Shown: positions 21,605-31,641 of the stretch, piece after piece
Numbering within the stretch: the stretch's first letter is position 1
Layout: each line of letters begins with the position of its first letter
DNA from: Pantoea cypripedii
GTDB taxonomy: Bacteria > Pseudomonadota > Gammaproteobacteria > Enterobacterales > Enterobacteriaceae
NCBI RefSeq assembly: GCF_002095535.1
Contig: NZ_MLJI01000001.1
Span: 877,604 to 941,603, forward strand
Reading direction: 5' to 3'
Length of the DNA stretch: 64,000 nucleotides
Made by a program: the position numbers and the translations under genes
Notes under the pieces: model-generated
Databases searched by the model: none
What the model was told of the DNA's origin: nothing
The model's input: only the letters and a program-made list of their open reading frames with translations

Positions 21605-24600
21605 ATGGCTGAACCCCGTTTTATACATCTGCGTGTCCACAGTGACTACTCAATGGTTGATGGCCTGGCGAAGACCGGGCCGCTGGTAAAAAAAGCTGCC
21701 TCATTAGGTATGCCAGCTATCGCCATTACCGACTTCACCAACCTGTGCGGGCTGGTGAAGTTCTATGGCACAGCGCATGGTGCCGGGGTGAAACCGATTA
21801 TCGGCGCTGATTTTAACGTTGCCAATGAGCTGATGGGCGATGAACTCACTCAGCTTACCGTGCTGGCGGCCAATAACACCGGTTATCAGAACCTGACGTT
21901 GCTGATTTCACGCGCTTATCAGCGCGGCTACGGCATTGCCGGCCCGGTGATTGATCGTGACTGGCTGGCTGAGTATCAGGAAGGTTTGATTCTGCTTTCC
22001 GGTGGTCGCCGTGGTGATGTGGGGCGTAGCTTGCTGCGTGGCAACAATGCGCTGGTGGCGCAGTGCCTGGCGTTTTATCAGCAACACTTTCCCGATCGCT
22101 ATTATCTCGAACTGACGCGTACGGGCCGTCCGGATGAAGAAAGCTATCTGCACTCCGCAGTCGAACTGGCCATAGCACACGGCGTGCCGGTGGTGGCGAC
22201 CAATGAAGTTTGCTTCCTGAATGAAGACGATTTTGACGCACACGAAATTCGTGTAGCGATCCACGATGGTTATACGCTGGACGATCCGAAGCGCCCACGT
22301 AACTACAGCCCTCAGCAATATATGCGTAGCGAAGCGGAAATGTGCGAGTTGTTCTCGGACATCCCGGAAGCGCTGGAAAATAGCGTAGAAATTGCTAAGC
22401 GTTGTAACGTCACGGTGCGTCTCGGTGAATACTTTCTGCCGCAGTTCCCCACCGGCGATATGACCACTGAAGACTTCCTGGTGCTGAAATCGCGGGAAGG
22501 TCTGGAAGAGCGTCTGGAGTTCCTGTTTCCCGACCCGGCAATACGCGCCGAGCGGCGGCCGGAATATGATGAACGTCTGGAGATTGAGCTCAACGTTATT
22601 AACCAGATGGGCTTCCCCGGTTACTTCCTGATCGTTATGGAGTTCATCAAGTGGTCGAAAGATAACGGCGTACCTGTGGGGCCGGGACGTGGTTCCGGTG
22701 CCGGTTCACTGGTGGCCTATGCGTTAAAAATTACCGACCTCGATCCGCTGGAATTTGACCTGCTGTTCGAACGTTTCCTTAACCCGGAACGTGTGTCGAT
22801 GCCCGACTTTGACGTCGATTTCTGCATGGAAAAACGCGATCAGGTGATTGATCACGTGGCAGAAATGTATGGTCGTGATGCGGTATCACAGATTATTACC
22901 TTCGGTACCATGGCGGCTAAAGCGGTTATCCGTGACGTAGGCCGCGTGCTGGGTCATCCCTATGGTTTCGTCGATCGCATCTCCAAACTGGTGCCACCCG
23001 ATCCGGGCATGACACTGGAGAAAGCCTTTGCTGCTGAACCGCAACTGCCGGAAATTTATGAGGCAGATGAAGAGGTTAAAGCGCTGATCGATATGGCGCG
23101 TAAGCTGGAAGGTGTCACGCGTAACGCCGGTAAACACGCCGGTGGTGTGGTGATCGCGCCGACCAAAATCACCGATTTTTCCCCGTTGTATTGCGATGAA
23201 AACGGCAATCATCCGGTGACGCAGTTTGATAAGAATGATGTGGAATACGCGGGTCTGGTTAAGTTCGACTTCCTCGGCCTGCGTACGCTCACTATTATCG
23301 ACTGGGCGCTGAAGATGATAAACCCGCGCCGCGAGAAACAGGGGCTGGAACCGATTGATATTGCCGCCATTCCGCTCGAAGACAAAAAGAGCTTTGACAT
23401 GCTGCAACGCGCGGAAACCACCGCCGTGTTCCAGCTTGAATCGCGTGGCATGAAAGATCTGATCAAACGTCTGAAGCCAGACTGCTTCGAAGACATGATC
23501 GCACTGGTTGCGTTGTTCCGTCCTGGTCCGTTGCAGTCAGGCATGGTAGATAACTTTATCGACCGTAAACACGGTCGTGAAGCGATCTCTTATCCGGACA
23601 TTGAGTGGCAACACGAGTCGCTGCAACCGGTGCTGGAACCTACCTACGGCATCATTCTGTACCAGGAACAGGTCATGCAGATCGCCCAGGTGCTATCCGG
23701 TTACACCCTCGGCGGTGCAGATATGTTGCGACGCGCGATGGGTAAAAAGAAACCGGAAGAGATGGCGAAGCAGCGCTCGGTGTTCCAGGAAGGCGCGGAG
23801 AGGATGGGCGTCAACGGCGAGCTGGCGATGAAGATCTTTGACCTGGTAGAGAAATTCGCCGGTTATGGTTTCAACAAATCGCACTCCGCGGCTTACGCAC
23901 TGGTTTCTTATCAAACGCTGTGGCTGAAAGCACACTACCCGGCAGAATTTATGGCGGCGGTAATGACCGCTGATATGGATAATACCGAGAAGGTGGTGGG
24001 GCTGGTGGACGAGTGCTGGCGTATGGGCCTCAAGGTTCTGCCGCCGGATATCAACTCCGGGCTTTATCCGTTCCATGTTAACGATGACGGTGAAATTGTT
24101 TACGGCATCGGTGCGATCAAAGGGGTGGGTGAAGGCCCGATCGAAGCGATCCTCGAAGCGCGTAATCGCGATGGTTACTTCAAAGAGCTTTTTGATCTCT
24201 GCGCGCGTACCGATACCAAAAAGATCAACCGCCGGGTGATGGAAAAACTGATCATGTCCGGGGCGTTTGATCGTTTAGGTCCGCATCGGGCAGCACTGAT
24301 GAGTTCGCTTAGCGATGCGCTGAAAGCGGCCGATCAGCACGCGAAAGCCGAGGCCATCGGCCAGGCGGATATGTTTGGCGTACTGGCGGAAGAACCGGAG
24401 CAGGTGGAGAAATCCTATGCCAGCGTGGCGCCGTGGCCGGAACAGATTCAGCTGGATGGCGAACGTGAAACGCTGGGTCTGTATCTCACCGGCCATCCGA
24501 TTAATCAGTATCTGAAAGAAATTGAACGTTACGTCGGCGGCATGCGCCTCAAGGACATGCATCCGACCGATCGTGGTAAAGTGACCGTCGCGGCGGGGCT

Positions 24601-25087
24601 GGTCATTGCAGCCCGGACGATGGTCACCAAGCGCGGTAACCGAATTGGTATCTGTACTCTGGATGACCGCTCTGGTCGTCTGGAAGTGATGTTATTTACC
24701 GATGCATTGGATAAATACCAGCAATTGCTGGAGAAGGACCGAATCCTGATCGTCAGCGGACAGGTCAGCTTTGATGACTTTAGTGGCGGCCTTAAAATGA
24801 CCGCCCGTGAAGTGATGGACATTGACGAAGCGCGGGAAAAATACGCGCGTGGTCTTGCTATCTCGCTGACGGACAGGCAAATTGATGACCAGCTTTTAAA
24901 CCGTCTCCGCCAGTCTCTGGAGCCTCATCGTTCCGGGACTATTCCGGTGCATCTCTATTATCAGAGAGCAGATGCGCGGGCGAAGCTGCGCTTTGGTGCA
25001 GCGTGGCGTATTTCGCCCAGCGATCGTTTACTCAACGATTTGCGGTTGTTAGTTGGGTCGGAGCAGGTGGAACTGGAGTTTGACTAA
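21605..25087 (+). CDS. dnaE: DNA polymerase III alpha subunit
   Basis: Replicative polymerase catalytic subunit, 1160 residues as in E. coli. Domains: N-terminal PHP ([20 protein letters not shown]), palm of the C-family polymerase with [17 protein letters not shown] and the catalytic DFDVDF acids near 401-403, thumb and fingers, helix-hairpin-helix, the beta-clamp-binding peptide QADMF (about 920) and a C-terminal OB fold ([19 protein letters not shown]) plus tau-binding tail. Nothing indicates truncation. It is 31 nt after rnhB and 12 nt before accA. Confidence 0.98.
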   Translation: MAEPRFIHLRVHSDYSMVDGLAKTGPLVKKAASLGMPAIAITDFTNLCGLVKFYGTAHGAGVKPIIGADFNVANELMGDELTQLTVLAANNTGYQNLTLLISRAYQRGYGIAGPVIDRDWLAEYQEGLILLSGGRRGDVGRSLLRGNNALVAQCLAFYQQHFPDRYYLELTRTGRPDEESYLHSAVELAIAHGVPVVATNEVCFLNEDDFDAHEIRVAIHDGYTLDDPKRPRNYSPQQYMRSEAEMCELFSDIPEALENSVEIAKRCNVTVRLGEYFLPQFPTGDMTTEDFLVLKSREGLEERLEFLFPDPAIRAERRPEYDERLEIELNVINQMGFPGYFLIVMEFIKWSKDNGVPVGPGRGSGAGSLVAYALKITDLDPLEFDLLFERFLNPERVSMPDFDVDFCMEKRDQVIDHVAEMYGRDAVSQIITFGTMAAKAVIRDVGRVLGHPYGFVDRISKLVPPDPGMTLEKAFAAEPQLPEIYEADEEVKALIDMARKLEGVTRNAGKHAGGVVIAPTKITDFSPLYCDENGNHPVTQFDKNDVEYAGLVKFDFLGLRTLTIIDWALKMINPRREKQGLEPIDIAAIPLEDKKSFDMLQRAETTAVFQLESRGMKDLIKRLKPDCFEDMIALVALFRPGPLQSGMVDNFIDRKHGREAISYPDIEWQHESLQPVLEPTYGIILYQEQVMQIAQVLSGYTLGGADMLRRAMGKKKPEEMAKQRSVFQEGAERMGVNGELAMKIFDLVEKFAGYGFNKSHSAAYALVSYQTLWLKAHYPAEFMAAVMTADMDNTEKVVGLVDECWRMGLKVLPPDINSGLYPFHVNDDGEIVYGIGAIKGVGEGPIEAILEARNRDGYFKELFDLCARTDTKKINRRVMEKLIMSGAFDRLGPHRAALMSSLSDALKAADQHAKAEAIGQADMFGVLAEEPEQVEKSYASVAPWPEQIQLDGERETLGLYLTGHPINQYLKEIERYVGGMRLKDMHPTDRGKVTVAAGLVIAARTMVTKRGNRIGICTLDDRSGRLEVMLFTDALDKYQQLLEKDRILIVSGQVSFDDFSGGLKMTAREVMDIDEAREKYARGLAISLTDRQIDDQLLNRLRQSLEPHRSGTIPVHLYYQRADARAKLRFGAAWRISPSDRLLNDLRLLVGSEQVELEFD

Positions 25088-25099
25088 AACAGGAACATT

Positions 25100-26059
25100 A
25101 TGAGTCTTAATTACCTGGATTTTGAACAGCCAATCGCTGAACTGGAAGCGAAAATCGATTCGCTGAAATCGATTGGCCGTCAGGATGAGAAACACGATAT
25201 TAATCTGGATGAAGAAGTGCAGCGTCTGCGTGAAAAAAGCGTCGAGCTGACCCGTAAAATCTTCTCCGATTTGGGTGCATGGCAGGTCGCGCAACTGGCG
25301 CGTCATCCGCTGCGTCCTTATACGCTGGACTATGTCCGCAATGCCTTTGACGATTTTGACGAGCTGGCAGGCGATCGCGCCTATGCTGACGATAAAGCCA
25401 TTGTTGGCGGTATCGCGCGTCTCGATGGTCGCCCGGTGATGATCATTGGTCATCAGAAAGGCCGTGAAACCAAAGAGAAGATTCGCCGTAACTTCGGGAT
25501 GCCAGCACCAGAGGGCTACCGTAAAGCGCTGCGTCTGATGGAGATGGCGGAACGCTTTAAGATGCCGTTGATCACCTTCATCGACACCCCGGGTGCTTAT
25601 CCGGGTGTGGGTGCGGAAGAACGCGGTCAGTCTGAAGCGATCGCGCGTAACCTGCGTGAAATGTCTGGACTGAAAATCCCGGTGATTTGTACCGTGATCG
25701 GTGAAGGCGGTTCGGGTGGTGCGCTGGCGATTGGTGTGGGCGATAAAGTCAACATGCTGCAGTACAGCACCTATTCGGTGATCTCACCGGAAGGCTGTGC
25801 CTCTATCCTGTGGAAAAGCGCCGATAAAGCGCCGCTGGCCGCAGAAGCGATGGGTATCACCGCCGATCGTCTGAAAGAGCTGAAGCTGATCGATTCTATC
25901 ATCCCGGAACCGCTGGGTGGTGCGCATCGTCACCCGGTCGATATCGCTGCGTCGCTGAAAAAACAGCTGCTGGCCGATCTGGCAGACCTCGATGTGCTGA
26001 GCACGGAAGAGTTGCTGAACCGTCGTTATCAGCGTCTGATGAGCTACGGCTACGCCTGA
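25100..26059 (+). CDS. accA: acetyl-CoA carboxylase carboxyltransferase subunit alpha
   Basis: With AccD it transfers carboxyl from carboxybiotin to acetyl-CoA, giving malonyl-CoA for fatty acid synthesis. The 319 residues match E. coli Acc[21 protein letters not shown] at the start, the crotonase-like core with [20 protein letters not shown], and the oxyanion-forming glycines [14 protein letters not shown]. It is the last gene of the dxr-to-accA series and is followed by a strong terminator. Confidence 0.98.
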   Translation: MSLNYLDFEQPIAELEAKIDSLKSIGRQDEKHDINLDEEVQRLREKSVELTRKIFSDLGAWQVAQLARHPLRPYTLDYVRNAFDDFDELAGDRAYADDKAIVGGIARLDGRPVMIIGHQKGRETKEKIRRNFGMPAPEGYRKALRLMEMAERFKMPLITFIDTPGAYPGVGAEERGQSEAIARNLREMSGLKIPVICTVIGEGGSGGALAIGVGDKVNMLQYSTYSVISPEGCASILWKSADKAPLAAEAMGITADRLKELKLIDSIIPEPLGGAHRHPVDIAASLKKQLLADLADLDVLSTEELLNRRYQRLMSYGYA

Positions 26060-26072
26060 TCCTGATTTGATC

Positions 26073-26102
26073 AAAAAAAGCGGACTCCGGTCCGCTTTTT
26101 TT
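26073..26102. terminator. Rho-independent terminator after accA
   Basis: Twelve-bp stem AAAAAAGCGGAC / GTCCGCTTTTTT with a 4-nt loop, 13 nt after the accA stop. It ends the long envelope-lipid operon and is symmetric enough to act on both strands. Confidence 0.93.
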
Positions 26103-26193
26103 ATGTCTGCACAACAGCAGAACATTCCGACGGCCATTGCCTGTCGCTTTTCGCTATCATTATTCAGTGCCACAACACCACAGGAGGTGAGCA

Positions 26194-28344
26194 TTGAATA
26201 TTCTTGCGATCATGGGACCGCATGGCGTTTTCTACAAAGATGAACCGATTCGTGAGCTGGATGCCGCGCTGAAGCTACAGGGGTTTCAGACTGTCTATCC
26301 CACCAATGCCAGCGACCTGCTTAAGCTGATTGAGCATAATCCACGCATCTGCGGCGTAATTTTTGACTGGGATGACTACAGCCTGGAATTATGCAGCGAG
26401 ATCAATCAGCTCAATGAATATCTGCCGTTATACGCCTTTATCAACACCCATTCGCAAATGGATGTCAGTATCAACGAAATGCGCATGGCGCTGCATTTCT
26501 TTGAGTATGCACTGAGTGCCGCCGACGATATTGCGCTGCACATTCGGCAGTACACCGATGAATACATTGATAAAATCACGCCACCACTGACCAAAGCGCT
26601 GTTTACCTATGTCAAAGAAGGAAAATACACCTTCTGTACGCCGGGCCATATGGGGGGCACGGCGTTTCAAAAAAGCCCGGTCGGCAGCCTGTTCTACGAT
26701 TTCTTTGGGGCTAATACGCTAAAAGCGGATATCTCCATTTCGGTCACCGAGCTGGGCTCACTGCTCGACCATACCGGCCCACATCTGGAAGCGGAAGAGT
26801 ACGTGGCGCGCACCTTTGGTGCCGAGCAAAGCTACATGGTGACTAACGGTACCTCGACTTCAAATAAGATCGTCGGTATGTATGCGGCCCCGGCGGGTAG
26901 CACGGTGCTGATTGACCGCAACTGCCATAAGTCACTGACGCACCTGCTGATGATGAGCGATATTATCCCGCTGTGGCTGAAGCCCACGCGCAACGCACTC
27001 GGCATTCTCGGCGGCATCCCGCAGCGAGAGTTCACGCGCGATAGCATTCAGCACAAAGTTGACATGACGCCGCGCGCCAGCTGGCCGGTGCATGCGGTGA
27101 TCACCAACTCAACCTACGACGGCCTGTTGTACAACACGCAATACATCAAACAGACGCTGGACGTGCCATCGATCCACTTCGACTCGGCATGGGTGCCTTA
27201 CACCAATTTTCACCCGATCTACGCCGGTAAAAGCGGCATGAGCGGCGATCGTGTGCCAGGCAAGGTTTTTTATGAAACGCAGTCTACGCACAAATTGCTG
27301 GCAGCGTTTTCGCAGGCGTCGCTCATTCACATCAAAGGTGATTACGACGAGCAGACCTTTAACGAAGCCTACATGATGCATACCACCACCTCGCCGAATT
27401 ACGCCATTGTTTCCTCAATCGAAACGGCAGCGGCGATGCTGCGGGGTAATCCGGGTAAACGGCTGATCAATCGTTCGGTGGAGCGTGCCTTACATTTCCG
27501 GCGTGAAATCCAGCGCTTGCGCGAGGAGTCTGATGGCTGGTTCTTTGATATCTGGCAGCCAGAGAAGGTTGATGAAGCAGAATGCTGGCCGATCCAGCCC
27601 GGCGAAGAAGAGTGGCACGGTTTTACCCAGGCCGATCGCGATCATATGTATCTCGATCCGATCAAGGTCACCATCCTGACACCGGGAATGAGTGAGTTGG
27701 GGGTGATGGCGGAGGAGGGGATTCCGGCGGCATTGGTGGCAAAATTCCTCGACCAGAGCGGCGTGGTAGTGGAAAAAACCGGGCCATATAACCTGCTGTT
27801 CCTGTTCAGTATCGGCATTGATAAAACCAAAGCGATGAGCGTACTGCGCGGTCTGACGGAATTTAAACGCGCCTACGATCTCAACCTGCGGGTAAAAAAC
27901 ATGCTGCCGGATCTGTATGCCGAAGATCCTGATTTCTACCGCAACATGCGGATTCAGACGCTGGCACAGGGCATCCATCAGTTGATCCTGCAACATGATC
28001 TGCCTCGCCTGATGCTTAAGGCGTTTGATGTGTTGCCGGAGATGGAGATGACGCCCCATCAGGCCTTTCAGCAGCAGGTGAAAGGACAGGTGGAGACGGT
28101 GGATATTCGTGAGCTGGTGGGCCGTATTTCAGCCAATATGATTTTGCCGTATCCACCCGGTGTACCGCTGGTGATGCCGGGGGAAATGATCACCGAACAA
28201 AGCCGCGCGGTACTCGATTTCCTGCTGATGCTCTGTACCATCGGGCGGCACTATCCTGGCTTTGAAACCGATATCCACGGCGCGACATTGACGGAGGATG
28301 GACGCTATCTGGTGCGGGTATTAAAAGGCGAGAACGATCATTAA
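26194..28344 (+). CDS. ldcC: lysine decarboxylase, LdcC type
   Basis: PLP enzyme converting lysine to cadaverine and CO2, consuming a proton. It is 716 residues against 713 in E. coli LdcC. It has an N-terminal flavodoxin-like wing (to about 130), the fold-type-I core with the PLP lysine in TQSTHKLLAAFSQAS (K367), and the C-terminal domain. It lies directly after accA, the position of constitutive ldcC; no cadB-like antiporter is adjacent, which argues against inducible cadA. TTG start with a near-perfect AGGAGGTGA site 8 nt upstream. Confidence 0.93.
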   Translation: MNILAIMGPHGVFYKDEPIRELDAALKLQGFQTVYPTNASDLLKLIEHNPRICGVIFDWDDYSLELCSEINQLNEYLPLYAFINTHSQMDVSINEMRMALHFFEYALSAADDIALHIRQYTDEYIDKITPPLTKALFTYVKEGKYTFCTPGHMGGTAFQKSPVGSLFYDFFGANTLKADISISVTELGSLLDHTGPHLEAEEYVARTFGAEQSYMVTNGTSTSNKIVGMYAAPAGSTVLIDRNCHKSLTHLLMMSDIIPLWLKPTRNALGILGGIPQREFTRDSIQHKVDMTPRASWPVHAVITNSTYDGLLYNTQYIKQTLDVPSIHFDSAWVPYTNFHPIYAGKSGMSGDRVPGKVFYETQSTHKLLAAFSQASLIHIKGDYDEQTFNEAYMMHTTTSPNYAIVSSIETAAAMLRGNPGKRLINRSVERALHFRREIQRLREESDGWFFDIWQPEKVDEAECWPIQPGEEEWHGFTQADRDHMYLDPIKVTILTPGMSELGVMAEEGIPAALVAKFLDQSGVVVEKTGPYNLLFLFSIGIDKTKAMSVLRGLTEFKRAYDLNLRVKNMLPDLYAEDPDFYRNMRIQTLAQGIHQLILQHDLPRLMLKAFDVLPEMEMTPHQAFQQQVKGQVETVDIRELVGRISANMILPYPPGVPLVMPGEMITEQSRAVLDFLLMLCTIGRHYPGFETDIHGATLTEDGRYLVRVLKGENDH

Positions 28345-28419
28345 CTTCGGACAAAAGCCTCTTTTCAGCTGGTCGCCTGCCGCGTAAGGTAGGCGGCAAA
28401 TCAGAAAACCGGAGCCGCT

Positions 28420-28809
28420 ATGCTGCAAATTAAACAGATCCACCACATCGCCATAATCGCGACTGATTATGCGCGCAGTAAGGCGTTCTATTGTGATGTG
28501 CTGGGATTTGCATTGATGGGTGAGTTTTACCGCGCGGAGCGTGATTCCTGGAAGGGCGATCTCGGCCTGAACGGGGTGTACACCATTGAATTGTTCTCCT
28601 TCCCGTCGCCACCGGCACGCGTCAGCCAGCCGGAAGCCTGTGGTTTGCGCCATCTGGCGTTTTGCGTTGAGGATGTCGAACAATCGGTGGCCGCGCTGGC
28701 AGAGAAAGGCGTGGTTTGTGAACCGATTCGTATCGATGCCCTGACCGGTAAAGCCTGTACTTTCTTCTCAGACCCGGATGGTTTGCCGCTGGAGCTGTAT
28801 CAGGCGTAA
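28420..28809 (+). CDS. yaeR: VOC family (glyoxalase-like) protein YaeR
   Basis: A 129-residue single-domain vicinal-oxygen-chelate protein, close to E. coli YaeR (IHHIAIIATDYARSKAFYCDVLGF; DSWKGDLGLNGVYTIELFSFP; FFSDPDGLPLELYQ). The His near the N-terminus (H7/H8) and the terminal Glu in LELY fit metal ligands of the fold. Substrate unknown. It sits between ldcC and tilS as in E. coli. Confidence 0.92.
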   Translation: MLQIKQIHHIAIIATDYARSKAFYCDVLGFALMGEFYRAERDSWKGDLGLNGVYTIELFSFPSPPARVSQPEACGLRHLAFCVEDVEQSVAALAEKGVVCEPIRIDALTGKACTFFSDPDGLPLELYQA

Positions 28810-28862
28810 AATAGCCACCGTCGTGAGCCACAATCAGGTGGCTCGCTTTCACGGAACGCGCC

Positions 28863-30164
28863 ATGTCTTTGTCCCATCTTGCTGCACTGCTGACACCCGA
28901 CGCCCGCTATTTGCTGGCGTTCAGCGGTGGGCTGGATTCCACCGTCCTGCTGCACCAATTGGTTTGCTGGCAACAGCAGCACCCGCAGGTCCACCTGCGC
29001 GCCTTACATGTTCATCATGGCTTAAGCCCCAATGCGGATAGCTGGGCGGCGCATTGCCTGCAAATTTGCCAGCAATGGGGGATTCCCTTAGCGGTGTTGC
29101 CTGTGTTGGTCGATGGTCGTGAGCAGGGGATAGAAGCCGCAGCCCGTGATGCGCGTTATCAGGCATTGTTTCAACAGTTGCAACCTAGTGAGTGCTTACT
29201 TACCGCCCAGCACCTTGATGATCAATGTGAAACCCTGTTGCTGGCGCTAAAACGTGGCAGTGGTCCGGCAGGACTGGCGGGGATGCCTGCGCAGCGTTCC
29301 CTCGGTGAAAAACGGCATCTGCGTCCGCTGCTGGGGATCAGCCGTCAGCAGCTAGAAGCCTGGGCGGCAGAACATCAACTGAGCTGGATTGAAGACGAGA
29401 GCAACGCTGATTGCCGCTACGATCGCAACTTCCTGCGTCAGCGGGTGATCCCTGAGTTGCAGGCGCGCTGGCCGCATTTTAGCGCCGCCGCTGCACGCAG
29501 TGCCGCGCTGTGCGGTGAGCAGGAGCAACTGCTGGATGAACTGCTGGCGGAGCAGCTGGCGCAACTCACCGATGCGCAGGGGCGGCTGACCTTCATGTCT
29601 CTGTTGGGCATGAGCGAAGCACGTCGTCATGCGCTGCTGCGTCGCTGGATTGCCGGGCAGGGAGGGGGGATGCCCTCGCGTGATGCCTTGTTGCGTATCA
29701 CCCGTGAAGTGATGCAGAGCCGGGAAGATGCACAACCCTGTCTGAATTTTGGCGCTTTCGAGCTACGCCGTTATCGCCAGCACCTTTACTGGCTGCCACC
29801 GCAGACCTCCCTCAGTCAGCACTTACTTACCTGGGATGACCGTTCACAGTCGCTGCAATTACCTGATCAACTGGGTGAATTGGTGGCGCGCCCTGAAGTC
29901 TCACAGTTACGTTTTCCCGCCGCAGATGAGCAAGTAAGCGTGCGTTTTCAGGCGCAGGGCTATTTCCACCTGCAGGGCCGGACGGGCGGGCGCGAGATGA
30001 AAAAACTATGGCAGGAAGCCGGTATTCCACCGTGGCAGCGCGAACGCATCCCACTGATTTACTACAACCAGACGTTAATTTGCGCGCCGGGATTGTTTAT
30101 CACCCGTGAAGGCGCGGCCAGCAATGAGCAAGGCTGGCAGGCGATTTGGTTAAAACAACAATAA
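28863..30164 (+). CDS. tilS: tRNA(Ile)-lysidine synthase
   Basis: Modifies C34 of the CAU-anticodon isoleucine tRNA to lysidine so that it reads AUA. The PP-loop ATP pyrophosphatase motif SGGLDS lies at residues 21-26; the [10 protein letters not shown] and [14 protein letters not shown] blocks follow, and the C-terminal tRNA-binding domain ends near [16 protein letters not shown]. 433 residues is normal. It is 12 nt before a small cytochrome gene, which may be co-transcribed. Confidence 0.95.
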   Translation: MSLSHLAALLTPDARYLLAFSGGLDSTVLLHQLVCWQQQHPQVHLRALHVHHGLSPNADSWAAHCLQICQQWGIPLAVLPVLVDGREQGIEAAARDARYQALFQQLQPSECLLTAQHLDDQCETLLLALKRGSGPAGLAGMPAQRSLGEKRHLRPLLGISRQQLEAWAAEHQLSWIEDESNADCRYDRNFLRQRVIPELQARWPHFSAAAARSAALCGEQEQLLDELLAEQLAQLTDAQGRLTFMSLLGMSEARRHALLRRWIAGQGGGMPSRDALLRITREVMQSREDAQPCLNFGAFELRRYRQHLYWLPPQTSLSQHLLTWDDRSQSLQLPDQLGELVARPEVSQLRFPAADEQVSVRFQAQGYFHLQGRTGGREMKKLWQEAGIPPWQRERIPLIYYNQTLICAPGLFITREGAASNEQGWQAIWLKQQ

Positions 30165-30175
30165 AACGGAGAGCA

Positions 30176-30487
30176 ATGATGAAACACTGGATCGCGGCGG
30201 CGTTTTTAGTCGTGACACTGCCGGCGCTGGCCGACGGTGATATCAAGGTAGGTGCGCAGAAAGCCGCCAGCTGTATGGCATGCCACGGTGCTGAGGGAAA
30301 AAGCGCAGTACCTTTGTATCCTAATCTGGCTGGGCAGCATGCGCCTTATCTGCTGCATTCCCTGCAGGCATACAAAAAGGGCGAGCGCAGTGGCGGCCAG
30401 GCTGAAGTCATGAAGGCGTTTGTGGCTGGGTTAAGCGATGAGGATATGGCGGATTTGGCGGCGTATTACAGTTCGCTACAGCCGTAA
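30176..30487 (+). CDS. small monohaem c-type cytochrome
   Basis: 103 residues starting [19 protein letters not shown], a signal peptide cleaved before DGDIK, then haem-attachment motif CMACH at residues 33-37 and the class I pattern [27 protein letters not shown] Met in AEVMKAF is the likely sixth haem ligand, giving a cytochrome c553/c4-like periplasmic electron carrier. Two adjacent ATGs (30176, 30179) follow ACGGAGAG. In E. coli nothing lies between tilS and rof, so this is an addition relative to that order. Its redox partners are not visible here. Confidence 0.85.
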   Translation: MMKHWIAAAFLVVTLPALADGDIKVGAQKAASCMACHGAEGKSAVPLYPNLAGQHAPYLLHSLQAYKKGERSGGQAEVMKAFVAGLSDEDMADLAAYYSSLQP

Positions 30488-30494
30488 ATGAGGG

Positions 30495-30519
30495 GGGCGG
30501 GATGTGAAACTTCCCGCCC
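30495..30519. terminator. hairpin between convergent cytochrome and rof genes
   Basis: Eight-bp stem GGGCGGGA / TCCCGCCC with a 9-nt loop in the 41-nt gap between two convergent stop codons. There is no U tract on either side, so termination is only presumed. Confidence 0.4.
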
Positions 30520-30528
30520 GTTGGCAGA

Positions 30529-30792
30529 TTACTCGTCTTCGCTGACGATGACGGTGCCCAGCTCAGGATGACTGAAGCTGGCGATGTGATCGAGCCGCAG
30601 CTCGCGTGTTTCACCGGAGAGGTCGACAGCAAGATACTCAACGTTTTTACGTGAGACCATGTCCACGGCTTTCGCCTTGAGCTGTTCGCCGCTTTTCAAT
30701 TCCAGCGACAGCGTCCAATGTTTTTGGCAGGCGAGTTCCAGGTTGTCGTAGTCATCGCAGTTGATGGGTTTGTAGGCTTCATTCGTCAACAT
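30529..30792 (-). CDS. rof: Rho-binding antiterminator Rof (YaeO)
   Basis: An 87-residue Sm-like protein that binds transcription terminator Rho and blocks its primary RNA site. The blocks [43 protein letters not shown] and [12 protein letters not shown] closely match E. coli Rof. The ATG at 30792 lies inside the yaeP stop region (14-nt overlap), so the two are translationally coupled. Confidence 0.93.
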   Translation of the reverse strand: MLTNEAYKPINCDDYDNLELACQKHWTLSLELKSGEQLKAKAVDMVSRKNVEYLAVDLSGETRELRLDHIASFSHPELGTVIVSEDE

Positions 30793-30985
30793 AGTCGCTC
30801 ACCAATAAGTTCGCAGCGGCATAGGCTGCCTGTTCCCTGACAGAAGAGTTTAGCGCAGAATTAGCGGCAATATCATTGAGTGCATTCAGCGCACATCCAA
30901 TGGCGTCTGGCACATACCCCAGGTCGCCGCTGCCAATCTCGGCATATTTCTGGCGAACTAACTCACAATACTTTTGCACATTCAC
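30779..30985 (-). CDS. yaeP: YaeP family protein
   Basis: A 68-residue conserved protein of unknown function (UPF0253). [27 protein letters not shown] and [17 protein letters not shown] match E. coli YaeP, which is two residues shorter. A GAGGAGGTG ribosome site precedes the ATG. First gene of the yaeP-rof pair. Confidence 0.92.
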   Translation of the reverse strand: MNVQKYCELVRQKYAEIGSGDLGYVPDAIGCALNALNDIAANSALNSSVREQAAYAAANLLVSDYVDE

Positions 30986-31085
30986 CTCCTCAGCAGAGTA
31001 TCAATACTCTGGTTGATAGGTGACTATATCACAGGCATTTCATTGAAATCAGCCAGGCAACAGCGTGAAGCACACAGAGAAAACC

Positions 31086-31199
31086 ATGAAAGTGACAAAA
31101 TCCGCTGGTCCTGAGCATGAGCAAAGAGCACAAAAGGTTAAGTTGATGAACAGGTTATTTTGCGGTATCGGCCCGCAGCCGACGGCAGGTGACAGATGA
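31086..31199 (+). CDS. possible 37-residue small ORF coupled to arfB
   Basis: ATG at 31086 opens a frame of 37 codons beginning [20 protein letters not shown] and ending [11 protein letters not shown]; its stop overlaps the arfB start as ATGA (31196-31199). In E. coli, yaeQ precedes arfB; no yaeQ-like sequence is recognisable here. There is only a weak GAGA element before the ATG. It may be a leader peptide controlling arfB, a remnant, or chance. I do not recognise the peptide. Confidence 0.3.
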   Translation: MKVTKSAGPEHEQRAQKVKLMNRLFCGIGPQPTAGDR

Positions 31200-31606
31200 T
31201 TGTGTTGTCACGTTCAGTTTCACTGCCGGAAAATGAGGTGGAGCTGAGTGCCATACGGGCGCAGGGGGCGGGCGGGCAGCATGTAAATAAAACCTCTACC
31301 GCCATTCATCTGCGCTTTGATATCGCTGCGTCGTCTCTGCCACCGTTCTACAAAGAACGTTTACTGGCAGCCCGCCACCATCTGATCACCGATGAAGGGG
31401 TGGTGATCATCAAAGCGCAGGAGTACCGCAGCCAGGAGATGAATCGTGAGGCGGCAGTGCAGCGATTAATTAACCTGATTCGGGAACTGACTACCGTGGA
31501 GAAGGTACGGCGTGCCACTCGTCCAACGCGCGCATCGAAAGAACGACGGCTGGAAGGCAAAGCGCGGCGGAGTAGTACGAAGTCGTTGCGGGGAAAAGTA
31601 CGTTAA
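31196..31606 (+). CDS. arfB: alternative ribosome-rescue factor ArfB
   Basis: Peptidyl-tRNA hydrolase that frees ribosomes stalled on mRNA lacking a stop codon. The 136 residues have the catalytic GGQ at residues 26-28 ([20 protein letters not shown]) and a basic C-terminal tail ([20 protein letters not shown]) that enters the empty mRNA channel. It matches E. coli YaeJ/ArfB along its length. No good Shine-Dalgarno precedes the ATG, consistent with coupling to an upstream frame. Confidence 0.95.
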   Translation: MIVLSRSVSLPENEVELSAIRAQGAGGQHVNKTSTAIHLRFDIAASSLPPFYKERLLAARHHLITDEGVVIIKAQEYRSQEMNREAAVQRLINLIRELTTVEKVRRATRPTRASKERRLEGKARRSSTKSLRGKVR

Positions 31607-31633
31607 AAAAAAGCGCCTCCGGAGGGAGGCGCC
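31607..31633 (-). terminator. Rho-independent terminator of proS
   Basis: Stem GCGCCTCC / GGAGGCGC with a 4-nt loop, followed on the minus strand by eight U. It lies 9 nt beyond the proS stop and directly abuts the arfB stop, and could also act weakly on arfB. Confidence 0.85.
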
Positions 31634-31641
31634 TGCAGGCA

